A stretch of 64,000 bases of DNA from Gammaproteobacteria bacterium (lineage in GTDB: Bacteria; Pseudomonadota; Gammaproteobacteria; Enterobacterales; Psychrobiaceae), in assembly GCA_013214945.1 (NCBI GenBank), contig JABSRT010000003.1, forward strand, positions 124,001 to 188,000, written 5' to 3'. A program made the position numbers and the translations under genes. Shown here one piece after another: positions 22,827 through 31,479 of this stretch; positions within the stretch are counted from its first letter, which is position 1, and each line of letters opens with the position of its first letter. The notes under the pieces are model-generated. The model ran no database searches. It was not told the DNA's origin and saw only the letters and a list, made by a program, of their open reading frames with translations.

Positions 22827-23944
22827 CCCGAATTCATGTTCTAAGTGCACCACTTACTAAATGATTAATTCATAAACACTTCTTCAGCGGTCTGGTAATT
22901 TAGTATTTTTCTAGGGCGACGATTGATTGTATTTACAACGTTTTGTAGCTGTTCATTAGTTATAGACGAAAAATCGGTTTTCTTAGGGAAATATCGCCTA
23001 ATAAGACCGTTAGTGTGTTCATTTGTGCCTCTTTGACACGAACAATAGGGATCTGCAAAGTAAATGTTGAAGCCTAGTGGCTGCTCAAGCGCTTTAAATG
23101 CAGAGAACTCTTTCCCATTGTCTAGCGTTAGGGTGAGCTGTTGATGGGCTGGGATGTCTTTAAACATGGATATTGTCGCAGCATTGAATAGTCTAGCTTG
23201 TTTTGTTTCAATCATGTGTGCGAGTAAATATCGTGAGGTGCGATCAACATGGGTAACAATAAAACCTGAGCCTTTCTTTCCTTCAATTAGGTCTCCTTCC
23301 CAGTCACCAATTCGACTTCTTTCTGCTACGATTAATGGGCGTTCTTTTATGCTTACTCGATCCTTTATTTGACCGCGTAAGTCACCATACTTTCTCTGTT
23401 TTTTTCTTTTCTTATGACGCTTAGCTAAGTCCTTATAAATCACACCACCGGCTTTGAAGTCTTTGATTACCCATTGGTAAATAGTCTCATGGCTTACGTG
23501 CATATCGTTATTCAAAGGGTTATCTTTCTTCAATCGGCCTGCAATAGCATCCGGTGACCACCCTTGTGAAATTTTATGAACAACGAACTCATAAAGTTGT
23601 TTGTTTTCCCACTTTTTAGCATGCCTAGGTTGCGATCTTCTCAGCATTGCTTTTTCGTGTGCTGACTCATCAAAATAATCATAATAAGGCGGTTTATTTC
23701 TTCTAATCTCTCGCATGATAGTCGTATGGTGGCGGTTCAGAAGCCTTCCAATAGAACGGCAGCTTTCGCCACTGTTAAAGCGATAATAGATGGCTTTCCT
23801 CTCAAAACTGTTAAGATGATCATAAGGCATTCTGAAGTCCCTCGCTAATGAGTTTGGTCGCACTTACTACATTAGCAAATACTTCAGAATGCTTTCATTT
23901 AGAATATCTTACTGCTTGTGGTGCACTTGCATGTTGAATTCGGG
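22827..23944 (-). mobile_element. IS30-family insertion sequence
   Basis: The element is about 1.1 kb with imperfect terminal inverted repeats: left CCCGAATTCATGTTCTAAGT..., right (reverse complement) CCCGAATTCAACATGCAAGT..., both continuing GCACCAC. It contains one full-length transposase gene on the minus strand. No clear short target duplication is seen next to the ends (CTCGCTG on the left, TACTAGG on the right). The element appears intact. Confidence 0.88.
22865..23830 (-). CDS. IS30-family transposase
   Basis: This 321-residue DDE transposase begins at ATG 23830 (MPYDHLNSFERKAIYYRFNSG), the usual IS30 N-terminus with a helix-turn-helix (SCRSIGRLLNRHHTTIMREI). The catalytic domain has IGDWEGDLIEG, THVDRTSRY and TLDNGKEF; the final Glu follows in QRGTNEHTNG. 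All parts are present, so the enzyme should be active. An upstream start at 23863 adds 11 residues and is less likely. Confidence 0.92.
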   Translation of the reverse strand: MPYDHLNSFERKAIYYRFNSGESCRSIGRLLNRHHTTIMREIRRNKPPYYDYFDESAHEKAMLRRSQPRHAKKWENKQLYEFVVHKISQGWSPDAIAGRLKKDNPLNNDMHVSHETIYQWVIKDFKAGGVIYKDLAKRHKKRKKQRKYGDLRGQIKDRVSIKERPLIVAERSRIGDWEGDLIEGKKGSGFIVTHVDRTSRYLLAHMIETKQARLFNAATISMFKDIPAHQQLTLTLDNGKEFSAFKALEQPLGFNIYFADPYCSCQRGTNEHTNGLIRRYFPKKTDFSSITNEQLQNVVNTINRRPRKILNYQTAEEVFMN

Positions 23945-24049
23945 TACTAGGCTAGAGTCCTACTAAATGAGAGTGGGAGTAGCATCATGGCTAGAGCGGG
24001 ATTAAAAATTTGGGATGAAAATGGTTAATTATACAGCCTCTTTATATTT

Positions 24050-24319
24050 TTAATGTTGATCATAGTGCCCGCCGATCGCGAATATATAGATACACTCTTC
24101 ATCGAACTTATAAATTAACCTATCTTTTTGAGAAAATCGCTTTGACCATAAACCTGCTAAATTATGCTTCAGAAGTTCTGGTTTACCAAGACCCATAGAA
24201 GGGTTTGAGCGCAACATTTCTTTTAGAATCTTACAAAGTGCCTTGTGTAATTTGTTATCTTTTTCTCTTAGTTTCTCATAAATGAGCCAAGTATTACCTT
24301 CAAAAACTAGTGATCTCAT
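24050..24319 (-). CDS. yoeB: YoeB/Txe-family toxin (ribosome-dependent mRNA interferase)
   Basis: This 89-residue protein matches Txe/YoeB: KLHKALCKILKEMLRSNPSMGLGKPELLKHNLAGLWSKR, DRLIYKF and a C-terminal IGGHYDQH, where YoeB has the catalytic Arg/His region and ends in xxYH. In the family it cleaves translated mRNA at the ribosomal A site. The gene overlaps the antitoxin gene by 20 bp, the standard arrangement. The last residues differ from the canonical CRYHY ending, so activity cannot be taken for granted. Confidence 0.88.
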   Translation of the reverse strand: MRSLVFEGNTWLIYEKLREKDNKLHKALCKILKEMLRSNPSMGLGKPELLKHNLAGLWSKRFSQKDRLIYKFDEECIYIFAIGGHYDQH

Positions 24320-24572
24320 TCAACTGCTCTTCTGTTGGTTTATAGCCGCTTTTTTTGTTGTGAGTTTCCATTGAGTCAGCCAATTGCTTCATCAAACTGG
24401 TATTTTGAAGAATGTGCAACGTTTCTTGTTCTCTATCCCAATCTTCAGCACTCATAACGATAAAATCATCACCAGCACGGCGTGTCACTTTAATTGGTTC
24501 ATGCTCACTCACTGTTTGCTCGACATATGCCTTTAGGTTGTCTCTAAACTGATTTACGCTTATGCTATTCAT
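24300..24572 (-). CDS. yefM: YefM/Phd-family antitoxin
   Basis: From the ATG at 24572 the protein has 90 residues and begins MNSISVNQFRDNLKAYVEQT, the DNA-binding Phd/YefM fold, followed by VTRRAGDDFIVMSAEDWD. The C-terminal tail would be the unstructured toxin-binding part. GAAGG stands 7 bases before this ATG. The longer frame reaching back to 24737 runs through the operator and is not real. It neutralises the YoeB-like toxin and represses the operon. Confidence 0.88.
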   Translation of the reverse strand: MNSISVNQFRDNLKAYVEQTVSEHEPIKVTRRAGDDFIVMSAEDWDREQETLHILQNTSLMKQLADSMETHNKKSGYKPTEEQLNEITSF

Positions 24573-24589
24573 CATTACGCCTTCACTTA

Positions 24590-24608
24590 TGTACGGTATA
24601 GTCGTACT
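24590..24608. promoter_or_regulatory. Probable YefM-YoeB operator
   Basis: Two GTAC cores, at 24591-24594 and 24604-24607, form a near-palindrome TGTACGGTATAGTCGTACTA just upstream of yefM. YefM operators of E. coli also use GTAC-centred repeats at the promoter, so autoregulation is likely. Confidence 0.6.
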
Positions 24609-24745
24609 ATTGTAGGCTAAAGAATATAACAAGTCCATAGAGTCAGCATTCGCAATGTTGTCACAGATTATGTGGGAGTTGAAGCTGTCAGATTTATCCC
24701 AAAAGGACGTTGTTGGGAAGGAAGTTATTGCTCCCAAGCGTTATT

Positions 24746-25131
24746 AGATGAACAAGTCTTTGCTGAGTTGCATAAACCCTGTTCGTGCCGGTATGTGCGA
24801 TGACTTAGAACAAACCCCCAGAACAATCCCTTGATCAACCACGCTATCTAATGCCCTTTGGCTCAAGTGAAGACAACAATGCTATCGCGTTTACACTGTA
24901 CGACTATTTAGAGCTTGCCGATTGAGTGGGCGAGCGATACACCCCAATAAACGTGGTTCGATTGACGATACCACCCCAAAACTTATTGATAGGCTAGGGA
25001 TTAGTCCAGACGATTGGATAGAAGTGATAAAGAACTTTAGGCGGCAATATGGTCACTTTGCTGGTAGCGAATACGCGTTGCGCCAGTGCGCAAACGACCA
25101 CGGGCAGTGTTGGCATAAAGGCGTCGGTTAA
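24746..25131 (+). pseudogene. C-terminal relic of a REP-associated (Y1, IS200-like) transposase
   Basis: The fragments read INPVRAGMCDDLEQ, then after frame changes RYLMPFGSS and AFTLYDYLELAD, then after the loss of one base near 24923 SGRAIHPNKRGSI and LIDRLGISPDDWIEVIKNF. Together these give the C-terminal half of a Y1-type transposase of the RAYT group (LNPVRAG...DYLELvDWtGR). The N-terminal catalytic half with HUH and Tyr is absent. It is a decayed gene. Confidence 0.75.
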
Positions 25132-25379
25132 AATACTAAGATATACACCACAGTAAATACAACCTCCAACAGCCTTAAGGCTGGCTTTGTCATGCCTGCG
25201 ATTCAACAATTGTGAGTAAATTAGGCATGAGTTACCTAACAAAAAATAAAATCTAGTAAAAACATCAATACAGAGACCAAAAGAGAGCAGTTAGTAATCA
25301 ATTGACTCAAGACGTTTAGCGGTCTAAGTTATGTGGGTGTCTAGATTTTCGTTAGATTTGTGTTTTAAATTAATGATTT

Positions 25380-25420
25380 AGTAAGTGGTGTACTTAAAAC
25401 ATGAATTCAGGTTTATCTCC
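25380..25420 (-). repeat. IS30-end-like relic, left of the SDR gene
   Basis: The reverse complement reads CCTGAATTCATGTTTTAAGT then ACACCACTTACTAAAT. This is close to the transposase-distal end of the IS30 element at 22827. Its internal side points left, away from the SDR gene. No transposase gene accompanies it. Confidence 0.7.
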
Positions 25421-25487
25421 ATGCATTAATGATTAGCTTGAAATTTCGGCTGATGTGAATATGGAAAGTCTTTTAAGAAGGATTAAA

Positions 25488-26255
25488 ATGAAAAGGTTAT
25501 CAGGGAAATCTGCATTAATCACAGGTGCAGCAAGAGGGATAGGTAAGGAGTTCGCTAAAGCATATATAGCCGAAGGCGCATCCGTTAAGATTGGCGATAT
25601 TAATTTTGAAATGGCTTTGCAAGCAGCTAATGAAATAGGGGCTAACGCGGTACAAATGGATGTTACCTCACAAAGTAGTATCGATGCTGCAATTGCGAAA
25701 ACTGTCGCAGTGCAAGGCCGTTTAGATATTCTAATTAATAACGCGGCGTTATTTGATTTATCACCTACTGTCGATATCACGCCCGACAGTTACAATCGTC
25801 TTTTTTCAGTTAATGTGTCAGGAACGTTGTTTACTTTGCAGGCTGCTGCAAAGCAAATGATTGCACAAGGTCACGGTGGTAAAATTATCAATATGGCATC
25901 GCAAGCGGGAAGGCGTGGAGAACCATTAGTTGCTATTTATTGCGCGACAAAAGCGGCGGTAATTAGTCTTAATCAGTCAGTAGGGTTGGATTTAATTAAG
26001 CATGGTATCAATGTAAATGCAATTGCTCCAGGTGTTGTTGATGGTGAGCATTGGGAGCATGTTGATGCTATGTTTGCTAAGTATGAAGGTTTAGAGCTAG
26101 GAGAGAAAAAGAAAGAGGCAGCTAACTCAGTTCCATTTGGAAGAATGGGGACCGCAAAAGATTTAACTGGAATGGCTGTATTTTTGGCTTCTAGTGAAGC
26201 TGATTATATTGTTGCTCAGACATATAATGTTGATGGTGGAAATTGGTTAAATTAA
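25488..26255 (+). CDS. Sorbitol/galactitol 2-dehydrogenase-like SDR (SmoS type)
   Basis: This 255-residue short-chain dehydrogenase has the NAD site TGAARGIGKEFAKAY, NNAALFD, a catalytic Ser in NMASQAGRRGE and YCATKAA. The block LIKHGINVNAIAPGVVDGEHWEHVD and the C-terminus VAQTYNVDGGNWLN are very close to SmoS-type L-iditol/D-sorbitol (or galactitol) 2-dehydrogenases. AAGGA precedes the ATG at 25488; the upstream start at 25455 is not needed. No polyol transporter or kinase is nearby. Being framed by IS30-end relics, it was probably brought in by transposition. Confidence 0.88.
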   Translation: MKRLSGKSALITGAARGIGKEFAKAYIAEGASVKIGDINFEMALQAANEIGANAVQMDVTSQSSIDAAIAKTVAVQGRLDILINNAALFDLSPTVDITPDSYNRLFSVNVSGTLFTLQAAAKQMIAQGHGGKIINMASQAGRRGEPLVAIYCATKAAVISLNQSVGLDLIKHGINVNAIAPGVVDGEHWEHVDAMFAKYEGLELGEKKKEAANSVPFGRMGTAKDLTGMAVFLASSEADYIVAQTYNVDGGNWLN

Positions 26256-26261
26256 TTTTCC

Positions 26262-26305
26262 CAGAATTGATGTTCTAAGTACACCACTTACTAAGTGACT
26301 AATTC
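26262..26305 (+). repeat. IS30-end-like relic, right of the SDR gene
   Basis: The segment CAGAATTGATGTTCTAAGTA followed by CACCACTTACTAAGTGACTAATTC matches the left end of the IS30 element, with its internal side pointing right. Together with 25380-25420 it forms an inverted pair around the SDR gene. Just outside both relics the sequence TGGGTGTCTAGATTTT occurs in the same orientation (25334-25349 and 26310-26325). Confidence 0.7.
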
Positions 26306-26601
26306 GGGTTTGGGTGTCTAGATTTTGCCGTCTTACCGATGCTTATGCGGCTAATATTATGTTCATGAGTTTTCTGGTGATAGCCAGCCACGCCTTATTA
26401 TCATGTTATTTCTCGCTGTGTTTCGCCTAACTTACTTGTGCAGTGAAGAAAGATAAGGATTGATTCGAGAACAATTTAGACTAAAAAACATTCAAGTTCC
26501 TTTGATGCATGCCGTTATTATATAGTTGAGGATTATGACTATATTTCAGTATGCTACGTTATATTTCACAATGTTTTTAGGCTGTTTACAAGGACAGAAT
26601 T
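26306..26601. other. Non-coding interval before the gene at 26602
   Basis: No gene is supported. Apart from the repeated TGGGTGTCTAGATTTT at its left edge it holds only AT-rich sequence and the presumed promoter of the next gene. Confidence 0.4.
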
Positions 26602-27384
26602 ATGGATATCAAGTCTTCCGCAAGTGCAACTATTAAAGCGATGCTTACAAGCGCCAATACAAGCAACCGTGTTACTGCAAGTGGTTTACCAATTCAATCG
26701 CAACAAGCTGCCGTTATTACTGAAAAGAGCCAGTTAGTTTTATCGGAAATATTACCTGGGGCAATTTATCATGCCGACGACCCTGTAACCGCGCAAACGG
26801 TAGATGTCGATTACTCTAAAATAACCTTAAGCCGCAGCCGATTAAATAAACCAAATCACGATCGCCACGTCATTGATGCCATGGTAAAAGTAAACGACGT
26901 TTCGGAGCGAGCAAAACCTTTGTACGCCGACTTTAAGCAGCAATTAGAAAAAGCTATTCCTGAATTGGTAGGAAAGGAGTTTGGCTTTTCGGTTCAACAA
27001 AATGGCAATTTTACCATTATTAATAATCATGGCGATCTCTCTGAACCAGAGCAAAAACAACTAACAGAATTTATTAATAATTTTAGTGGGGCAAGTGCCT
27101 TAAGCGCACAGTCGTTAAAATTTGCGAAAGCGAGCTTTGAATTACTAGAAGCAGACAGAGGTTATAGAAACGCCAGCAGTGAAATAGGGAAATTTAATCT
27201 AACCGTGGCTAATTTTAGTGACTTTATCGATTTGTCGGAGATATTCGGGCGAGCACCAAATGCTAACTGGGCGACTGTCGATCTGGAAAATCAATTGAAT
27301 GACAGTAAGGCTGATATTAAATATAATCGAGATGAATCAGAGACCTATATCGATGGTGAGTGGGTTAAAGATTTTGACTGGTAA
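26602..27384 (+). CDS. Hypothetical protein, hydrophilic
   Basis: The protein has 260 residues, with no signal peptide, membrane helix or Cys. The N-terminus (MDIKSSASATIKAMLTSANTSNRVTASG) is Ser/Thr-rich and probably flexible. The middle is charged and helical (ERAKPLYADFKQQLEKAIPELVGKEFGF), and the C-terminus is acidic and ends EWVKDFDW. A ribosome site AAGGACAG precedes the ATG. I do not recognise the family. Its base composition resembles the neighbouring core-type genes. Function is open. Confidence 0.65.
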   Translation: MDIKSSASATIKAMLTSANTSNRVTASGLPIQSQQAAVITEKSQLVLSEILPGAIYHADDPVTAQTVDVDYSKITLSRSRLNKPNHDRHVIDAMVKVNDVSERAKPLYADFKQQLEKAIPELVGKEFGFSVQQNGNFTIINNHGDLSEPEQKQLTEFINNFSGASALSAQSLKFAKASFELLEADRGYRNASSEIGKFNLTVANFSDFIDLSEIFGRAPNANWATVDLENQLNDSKADIKYNRDESETYIDGEWVKDFDW

Positions 27385-27911
27385 TGATTATTTTGAGAGC
27401 TTAACTTTTAGGGAAAACAAAAAAGACATTCAACGGTTTTAGACGGCTAATTATCATTTAGTGCTGGGTGTTAATCGTGAAGCAGCATTGGCTTGGTCAA
27501 CGGATGAAGTGATCTATCGCTGGTATCACTGTAGCACAGTAATCCGATGGTTTATGCGTAACCTAAATGCAACGATAGCTCATGAGGCTAATTTGCAAAG
27601 GGCGCTTAAAATCACAAGCACTGCTCGATGAAACCGCCATACTTAGCTGAATAATGTACGTTGATTTAAACCCATTCCTGACATATACGTTCCTCAATAA
27701 CCACTGCAAGCATCGAAAACACTGATGAAATCACGTTTAGCTAGTTTGATTATTTAGCACTAGCACAATGGATCGAACGGTATATTACAACCCCTCGTCA
27801 AATTACAGCAATAGTTCAATTTTTAATCCTTAATATCAACTTGAGTTATAATTGTTTAAAGAGCGTTATTGGGGGAATTCGCTTGTCTGGCACTCAGGAT
27901 TATTATTTTCA
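27385..27911. other. Non-coding interval with a transposase relic
   Basis: Apart from the Y1-transposase relic at 27449-27690, nothing coding is supported. The 3' part should hold the promoter of the GGDEF-EAL gene. Confidence 0.5.
27449..27690 (+). pseudogene. Relic of a REP-associated (Y1) transposase gene
   Basis: Fragments in shifting frames read GVNREAALAWSTDEVIYRW, WFMRNLNATIAHEANLQRA, KSQALLDETAIL and MYVDLN. These match consecutive parts of the RAYT-group protein (SREA.laWS..ev..rW, WFMr.LNe.IAreAN, RFKSQALLDE.AlL, YVDLNPVRAG). Stops and deletions prevent translation. It is related to the relics at 24746, 31010 and 36692. Confidence 0.72.
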
Positions 27912-29525
27912 ATGACAAAATGGGTTTTAATCATGGCTAAAATACATGAAAAATTAGATTCAATGATTATTTCAAAAGGTTCGCGTTCACGCTTTTTAGT
28001 CGAAACTATCTGCATTGTGGTCGTGGCATGTGTTATTTTTGGATTTGCACAGGAATACGACGCTTTTGAGTATTTAGTTGAAATATCTCGTCAACACGAA
28101 GATTGGGAGTTAGATGAGGTATTTACCTTATTAATGGTTGGTGCCGTTGCTTTAGCCTTTATCAACTTGCGCAATGCGAAATACTTAAAATTGGAAATCA
28201 AGCGGCGACGTAAAGTTGAGAAAAAAATTAACAAATTGGCTTTTTTTGATAGTTTAACGGGGTTACCTAACCGCGACCTTTGTAATAATCGCCTAGAGCA
28301 TATCTTAGTCCATGCTAAAAGATTCAATACGTTAGCTGCAGTACTATTTATCGATTTAGACCATTTTAAAGCAATTAATGATACCTACGGTCATGATGCG
28401 GGTGATGAAGTACTAAAGCAAACAGCCTCTCGATTATTAAGTAGGCTGCGCAAGGACGATACGCTGGCAAGAATTTCGGGTGATGAATTTATTGTCATTT
28501 TAGAATCGGTAACCGATCCAAATAATGTCAGTACGCTAGCGGAAGAATTACTGACTACCATTCAAAGCCCATTTATTATTAATGGTCAAGAAGCACATAT
28601 AAGTTTAAGCGTAGGAATAGCAATTTATCCTAACGATGGCGAACAGCCTACTGTGTTAATGAAAAATGCAGATACTGCGATGTATCACGCTAAAAGTGAA
28701 GGTAAGAATACTTTTAGATTTTTTTCTAACGAACTCGATCAACAAGCAAAAAATAAATTAAAAATAACAAATCACTTGCGCCAAGCACTTCAAAGACAAG
28801 AATTCACTCTTGATTACCAGCCAATTATTGATCCTAAAACCAATAAAATAAAGGGAGCAGAGGCTTTGCTTAGGTGGGATAATCCTACTTTAGGAAAAAT
28901 ATCACCTGCTGTTTTCATTCCTATTGCCGAAGAAATTGGCATGATTATACAAATTGGCGATTGGGTGTTGTTACAAGCTTGCCATCAAAATAAAGTATGG
29001 CAATTAGCGGGCCACCAAAAACTGGTTATGTCCGTTAATATGTCGGCAAAACAATTAGCAGACGACAATTATATTAGCACTGTTGAAAACTGCCTTAAAG
29101 AAACAGCATTAACGGCGAACTACCTTGAGTTAGAGTTAACCGAAACCGCTATTATGAAAGATATTAACGTCGGGGTAAAAAAGGTCGCACAATTAAAAAA
29201 ATTAGGCGTTTCTATTGCACTCGACGACTTTGGTACGGGTTATTCATCAATGAGTTACTTATGTAAACTTAAAATAAATCGTATTAAAATAGATCGTAGT
29301 TTTATTCAAAATATCCCTCAAAACAAGGATGATATTATTACGGTTAAGGCAATAATATCCCTAGCTAAAAATCTTGATTTAATGGTTACAGCTGAAGGCG
29401 TTGAAACACAAGAGCAGCAAGCGTTTATTGCTGCAACGAGCACCGATTCTGCACAAGGTTTTTATTATTTCCGGCCTATGTCTGCAGATAAATTTGAGTT
29501 ATTAATCAATAAGCAAAGAGATTAA
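27912..29525 (+). CDS. GGDEF-EAL domain membrane protein (cyclic-di-GMP turnover)
   Basis: From ATG 27912 the protein has 537 residues. Two hydrophobic segments frame a short periplasmic loop (IVVVACVIFGFAQEYD and LLMVGAVALAFINL). A GGDEF domain follows: FFDSLTGLPNRDL, DLDHFKAINDTYGHDAGD and active-site variant RISGDEF (Ser for the first Gly). The EAL domain is complete: GAEALLRW, ELTETAIM, DDFGTGYSSMSYL, KIDRSFI and AEGVET. Phosphodiesterase activity is therefore likely; cyclase activity is possible. The start could also be TTG 27852 or ATG 27933. Confidence 0.9.
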   Translation: MTKWVLIMAKIHEKLDSMIISKGSRSRFLVETICIVVVACVIFGFAQEYDAFEYLVEISRQHEDWELDEVFTLLMVGAVALAFINLRNAKYLKLEIKRRRKVEKKINKLAFFDSLTGLPNRDLCNNRLEHILVHAKRFNTLAAVLFIDLDHFKAINDTYGHDAGDEVLKQTASRLLSRLRKDDTLARISGDEFIVILESVTDPNNVSTLAEELLTTIQSPFIINGQEAHISLSVGIAIYPNDGEQPTVLMKNADTAMYHAKSEGKNTFRFFSNELDQQAKNKLKITNHLRQALQRQEFTLDYQPIIDPKTNKIKGAEALLRWDNPTLGKISPAVFIPIAEEIGMIIQIGDWVLLQACHQNKVWQLAGHQKLVMSVNMSAKQLADDNYISTVENCLKETALTANYLELELTETAIMKDINVGVKKVAQLKKLGVSIALDDFGTGYSSMSYLCKLKINRIKIDRSFIQNIPQNKDDIITVKAIISLAKNLDLMVTAEGVETQEQQAFIAATSTDSAQGFYYFRPMSADKFELLINKQRD

Positions 29526-29908
29526 AACAAAGAAAAGATGAAAATATTAGACAGCCATAACTTTTGAGACTGTAAATAATTTTGTGTAACTACCTTTCAA
29601 TCAGTACCTAGTTGGGTCAAAGAAGGTAAATCGTGAATAAAAAAGCACTAGAGTCCTATGCTCTTTATCCTTAGAAGAAAACTAGTCACTATAAGCACTG
29701 TACTTGCAACAGTTAGTAAATGCATGGGGCCTTACGTAATCTAGAACGAGCCTTGTAAAATCGGAAAGACTCAGCATATGTATACGGACCTGAATCATTT
29801 GCAGTTGACGAACTCGTGTAATTGAAGGTTAATCTTAAGTAATACACTAAAATTAACCTCCTTATTGGTCCAAAATTTAGAGCCAGGTTGATTCCGAGTT
29901 GGTGTTAA
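29526..29908. other. Non-coding interval between convergent genes
   Basis: About 380 bases separate the GGDEF-EAL gene from the PEP-CTERM-like gene. An inverted repeat AGGTTAAT...ATTAACCT at 29824-29860 lies next to the 3' end of the latter and may act as its terminator, though no strong T-run follows. Nothing else is seen. Confidence 0.45.
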
Positions 29909-30634
29909 TTAGAAATTTTTTAACTTATTGCTATTTCTAATGCCTATCATTCCTATTAATGCTGAGATCAAAAGAATGATAGAAGAAGGCACAGGAACTG
30001 GAGTCGCATCTCCTGTGCCAGTTCCGTCTACAGAGTCTAGATCGACATTTTCTGAATCAACTCCGAGCATAAACTTGGTGAATTCCCATTGATTAGCTCC
30101 GTTATATATTAGCTCGAGGTGAAAGTCTTTAAACTCCATAAAAATATCACCTGTAGGAATAAGCGCGAAGTCAAACCCGGCTAAAAAATTGCCATTACCA
30201 CTACCTGGTACTGTTAGTGTTCCTTCAATTGTGTCATCGGTGGTATCTTTTAATACACCTATGTCAACTATAAGGTCGTTACCGTCTTTGTCTTTACCTT
30301 CAGTAAACCAAAATTTAAAATCTGCTGCGTTGACTAGTCCCCCTGGCGCTAGGCCTTCAAATCCAAAGTGAATGGATTCTGAATCATCAAAGTTCATATC
30401 TCTCAACTGAACATAACCATTTAAGGTCATATCAATAGTTACTTTTTTCTGTTCTTGTGACAATGTTACTGCAGGAAATGTTTTCCAAGGTGACCACCAA
30501 ATATCATTGGCGATAATATTCTCTTCAATTTGCTCCGGCTTTAGCTCAATGGTCAGATCTACTGAAGCGATCGGACCGGCTTGAGTACTTGAGATTAATA
30601 ACGATAATAGCGTTGCAGTGATGATTTTTTTCAT
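29909..30634 (-). CDS. PEP-CTERM-like sorted exported protein
   Basis: The protein has 241 residues. It has a signal peptide (MKKIITATLLSLLISSTQAG), a beta-rich extracellular body with many acidic residues, and a C-terminal tripartite sorting tail: PVPVPSS, hydrophobic IILLISALIGMIGI, then basic RNSNKLKNF. This is the architecture of PEP-CTERM proteins (usually VPEP) recognised by exosortase. The Pro-Glu-Pro is replaced by Pro-Val-Pro. No exosortase gene lies in the window. I chose ATG 30634; ATG 30643 is three codons upstream. Confidence 0.78.
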   Translation of the reverse strand: MKKIITATLLSLLISSTQAGPIASVDLTIELKPEQIEENIIANDIWWSPWKTFPAVTLSQEQKKVTIDMTLNGYVQLRDMNFDDSESIHFGFEGLAPGGLVNAADFKFWFTEGKDKDGNDLIVDIGVLKDTTDDTIEGTLTVPGSGNGNFLAGFDFALIPTGDIFMEFKDFHLELIYNGANQWEFTKFMLGVDSENVDLDSVDGTGTGDATPVPVPSSIILLISALIGMIGIRNSNKLKNF

Positions 30635-31009
30635 ATTTCGCACCTTTATATTGAAGTTACGTCAGTTTTATGCGAACTCTTCGTTACAGTAAAGTACTTA
30701 TATAACAATTTGTTATATGTTTTTAATGTGTTGTAGAGTTTTTATGTAAAATAATTGACGATAAAATTAGGTGGGCTGCTTGAATGTGGTAGCTAGTACC
30801 TACCTACCACAAACACCTCTCAATAGTATAGCCCACATATATTAAGGGGCTTCTTAGAGCGTCCATATAAATCGACCGAGTTAAGCTACTTTTCCGTTTC
30901 TTTTCAATCGATATTGCGGTGTATGTCATCATGAGCAACCAGTAAAATAACGGGACTATTTTACAACAGCTTTAGCTGGCCAGAAGGGCGAAAGGCAGGA
31001 TGCCTGAAG
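30635..31009. other. Non-coding interval upstream of the PEP-CTERM-like gene
   Basis: No gene is supported. It should contain the leftward promoter of the PEP-CTERM-like gene; TATAACAATTTGTTATAT near 30700-30717 is a dyad that may be regulatory. Confidence 0.4.
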
Positions 31010-31333
31010 TATTATCATTTGGTGTTTCGTGTTAGCCGTGAAGCAGGACAGGCTTGGTCAACGGATGGAGTGATTGAGCACTGGAATCGACTGTATCACG
31101 GTAACCCGATGGTGGATTTGTATCTTCGTGGGCAAATAAAAGATGAATGTCGATTACAACGTATTGAAGAATATGCCGGACAGTGGCGGCACGCTTATAT
31201 GACATTAGCTGGTTTATGCACAACCTAAACGAAACGATAGCGAGAGAAGAAAACAAAGAAGATAATTGCAAAGGGTGGTTCAAATCTCAAGAACTAGTCG
31301 ATGAAATCGCCATACTGGTTTGCATGATTTTCG
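31010..31333 (+). pseudogene. Relic of a REP-associated (Y1) transposase gene
   Basis: The frame YHLVFRVSREAGQAWSTDGV continues with IEHWNRLYHGNPMVDLYLRG. After a frame change it reads DISWFMHNLNETIAREENKE, DNCKGWFKSQELVDEIAIL. A normal protein of this group has RFWEGR between CKG and FKSQ, which is deleted here. It is the best-preserved of four related relics in the window. Confidence 0.78.
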
Positions 31334-31479
31334 TACACTTGTAAAAGAGCAGCAGCTACAAAAAATAAAACCATTGAACGTCGCGCATCCAATGATTTTA
31401 TTGATGATTTACTAAGTATGTGTGCTAAAGAGTATTTTCAGATCGAGCTATTTAATATTATTAAGCAGTAGGTTAGCAA

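Noticed and set aside
31019-31228. Small independent gene of 69 residues
   Set aside because: The sequence is part of a Y1 transposase relic that continues in another frame.
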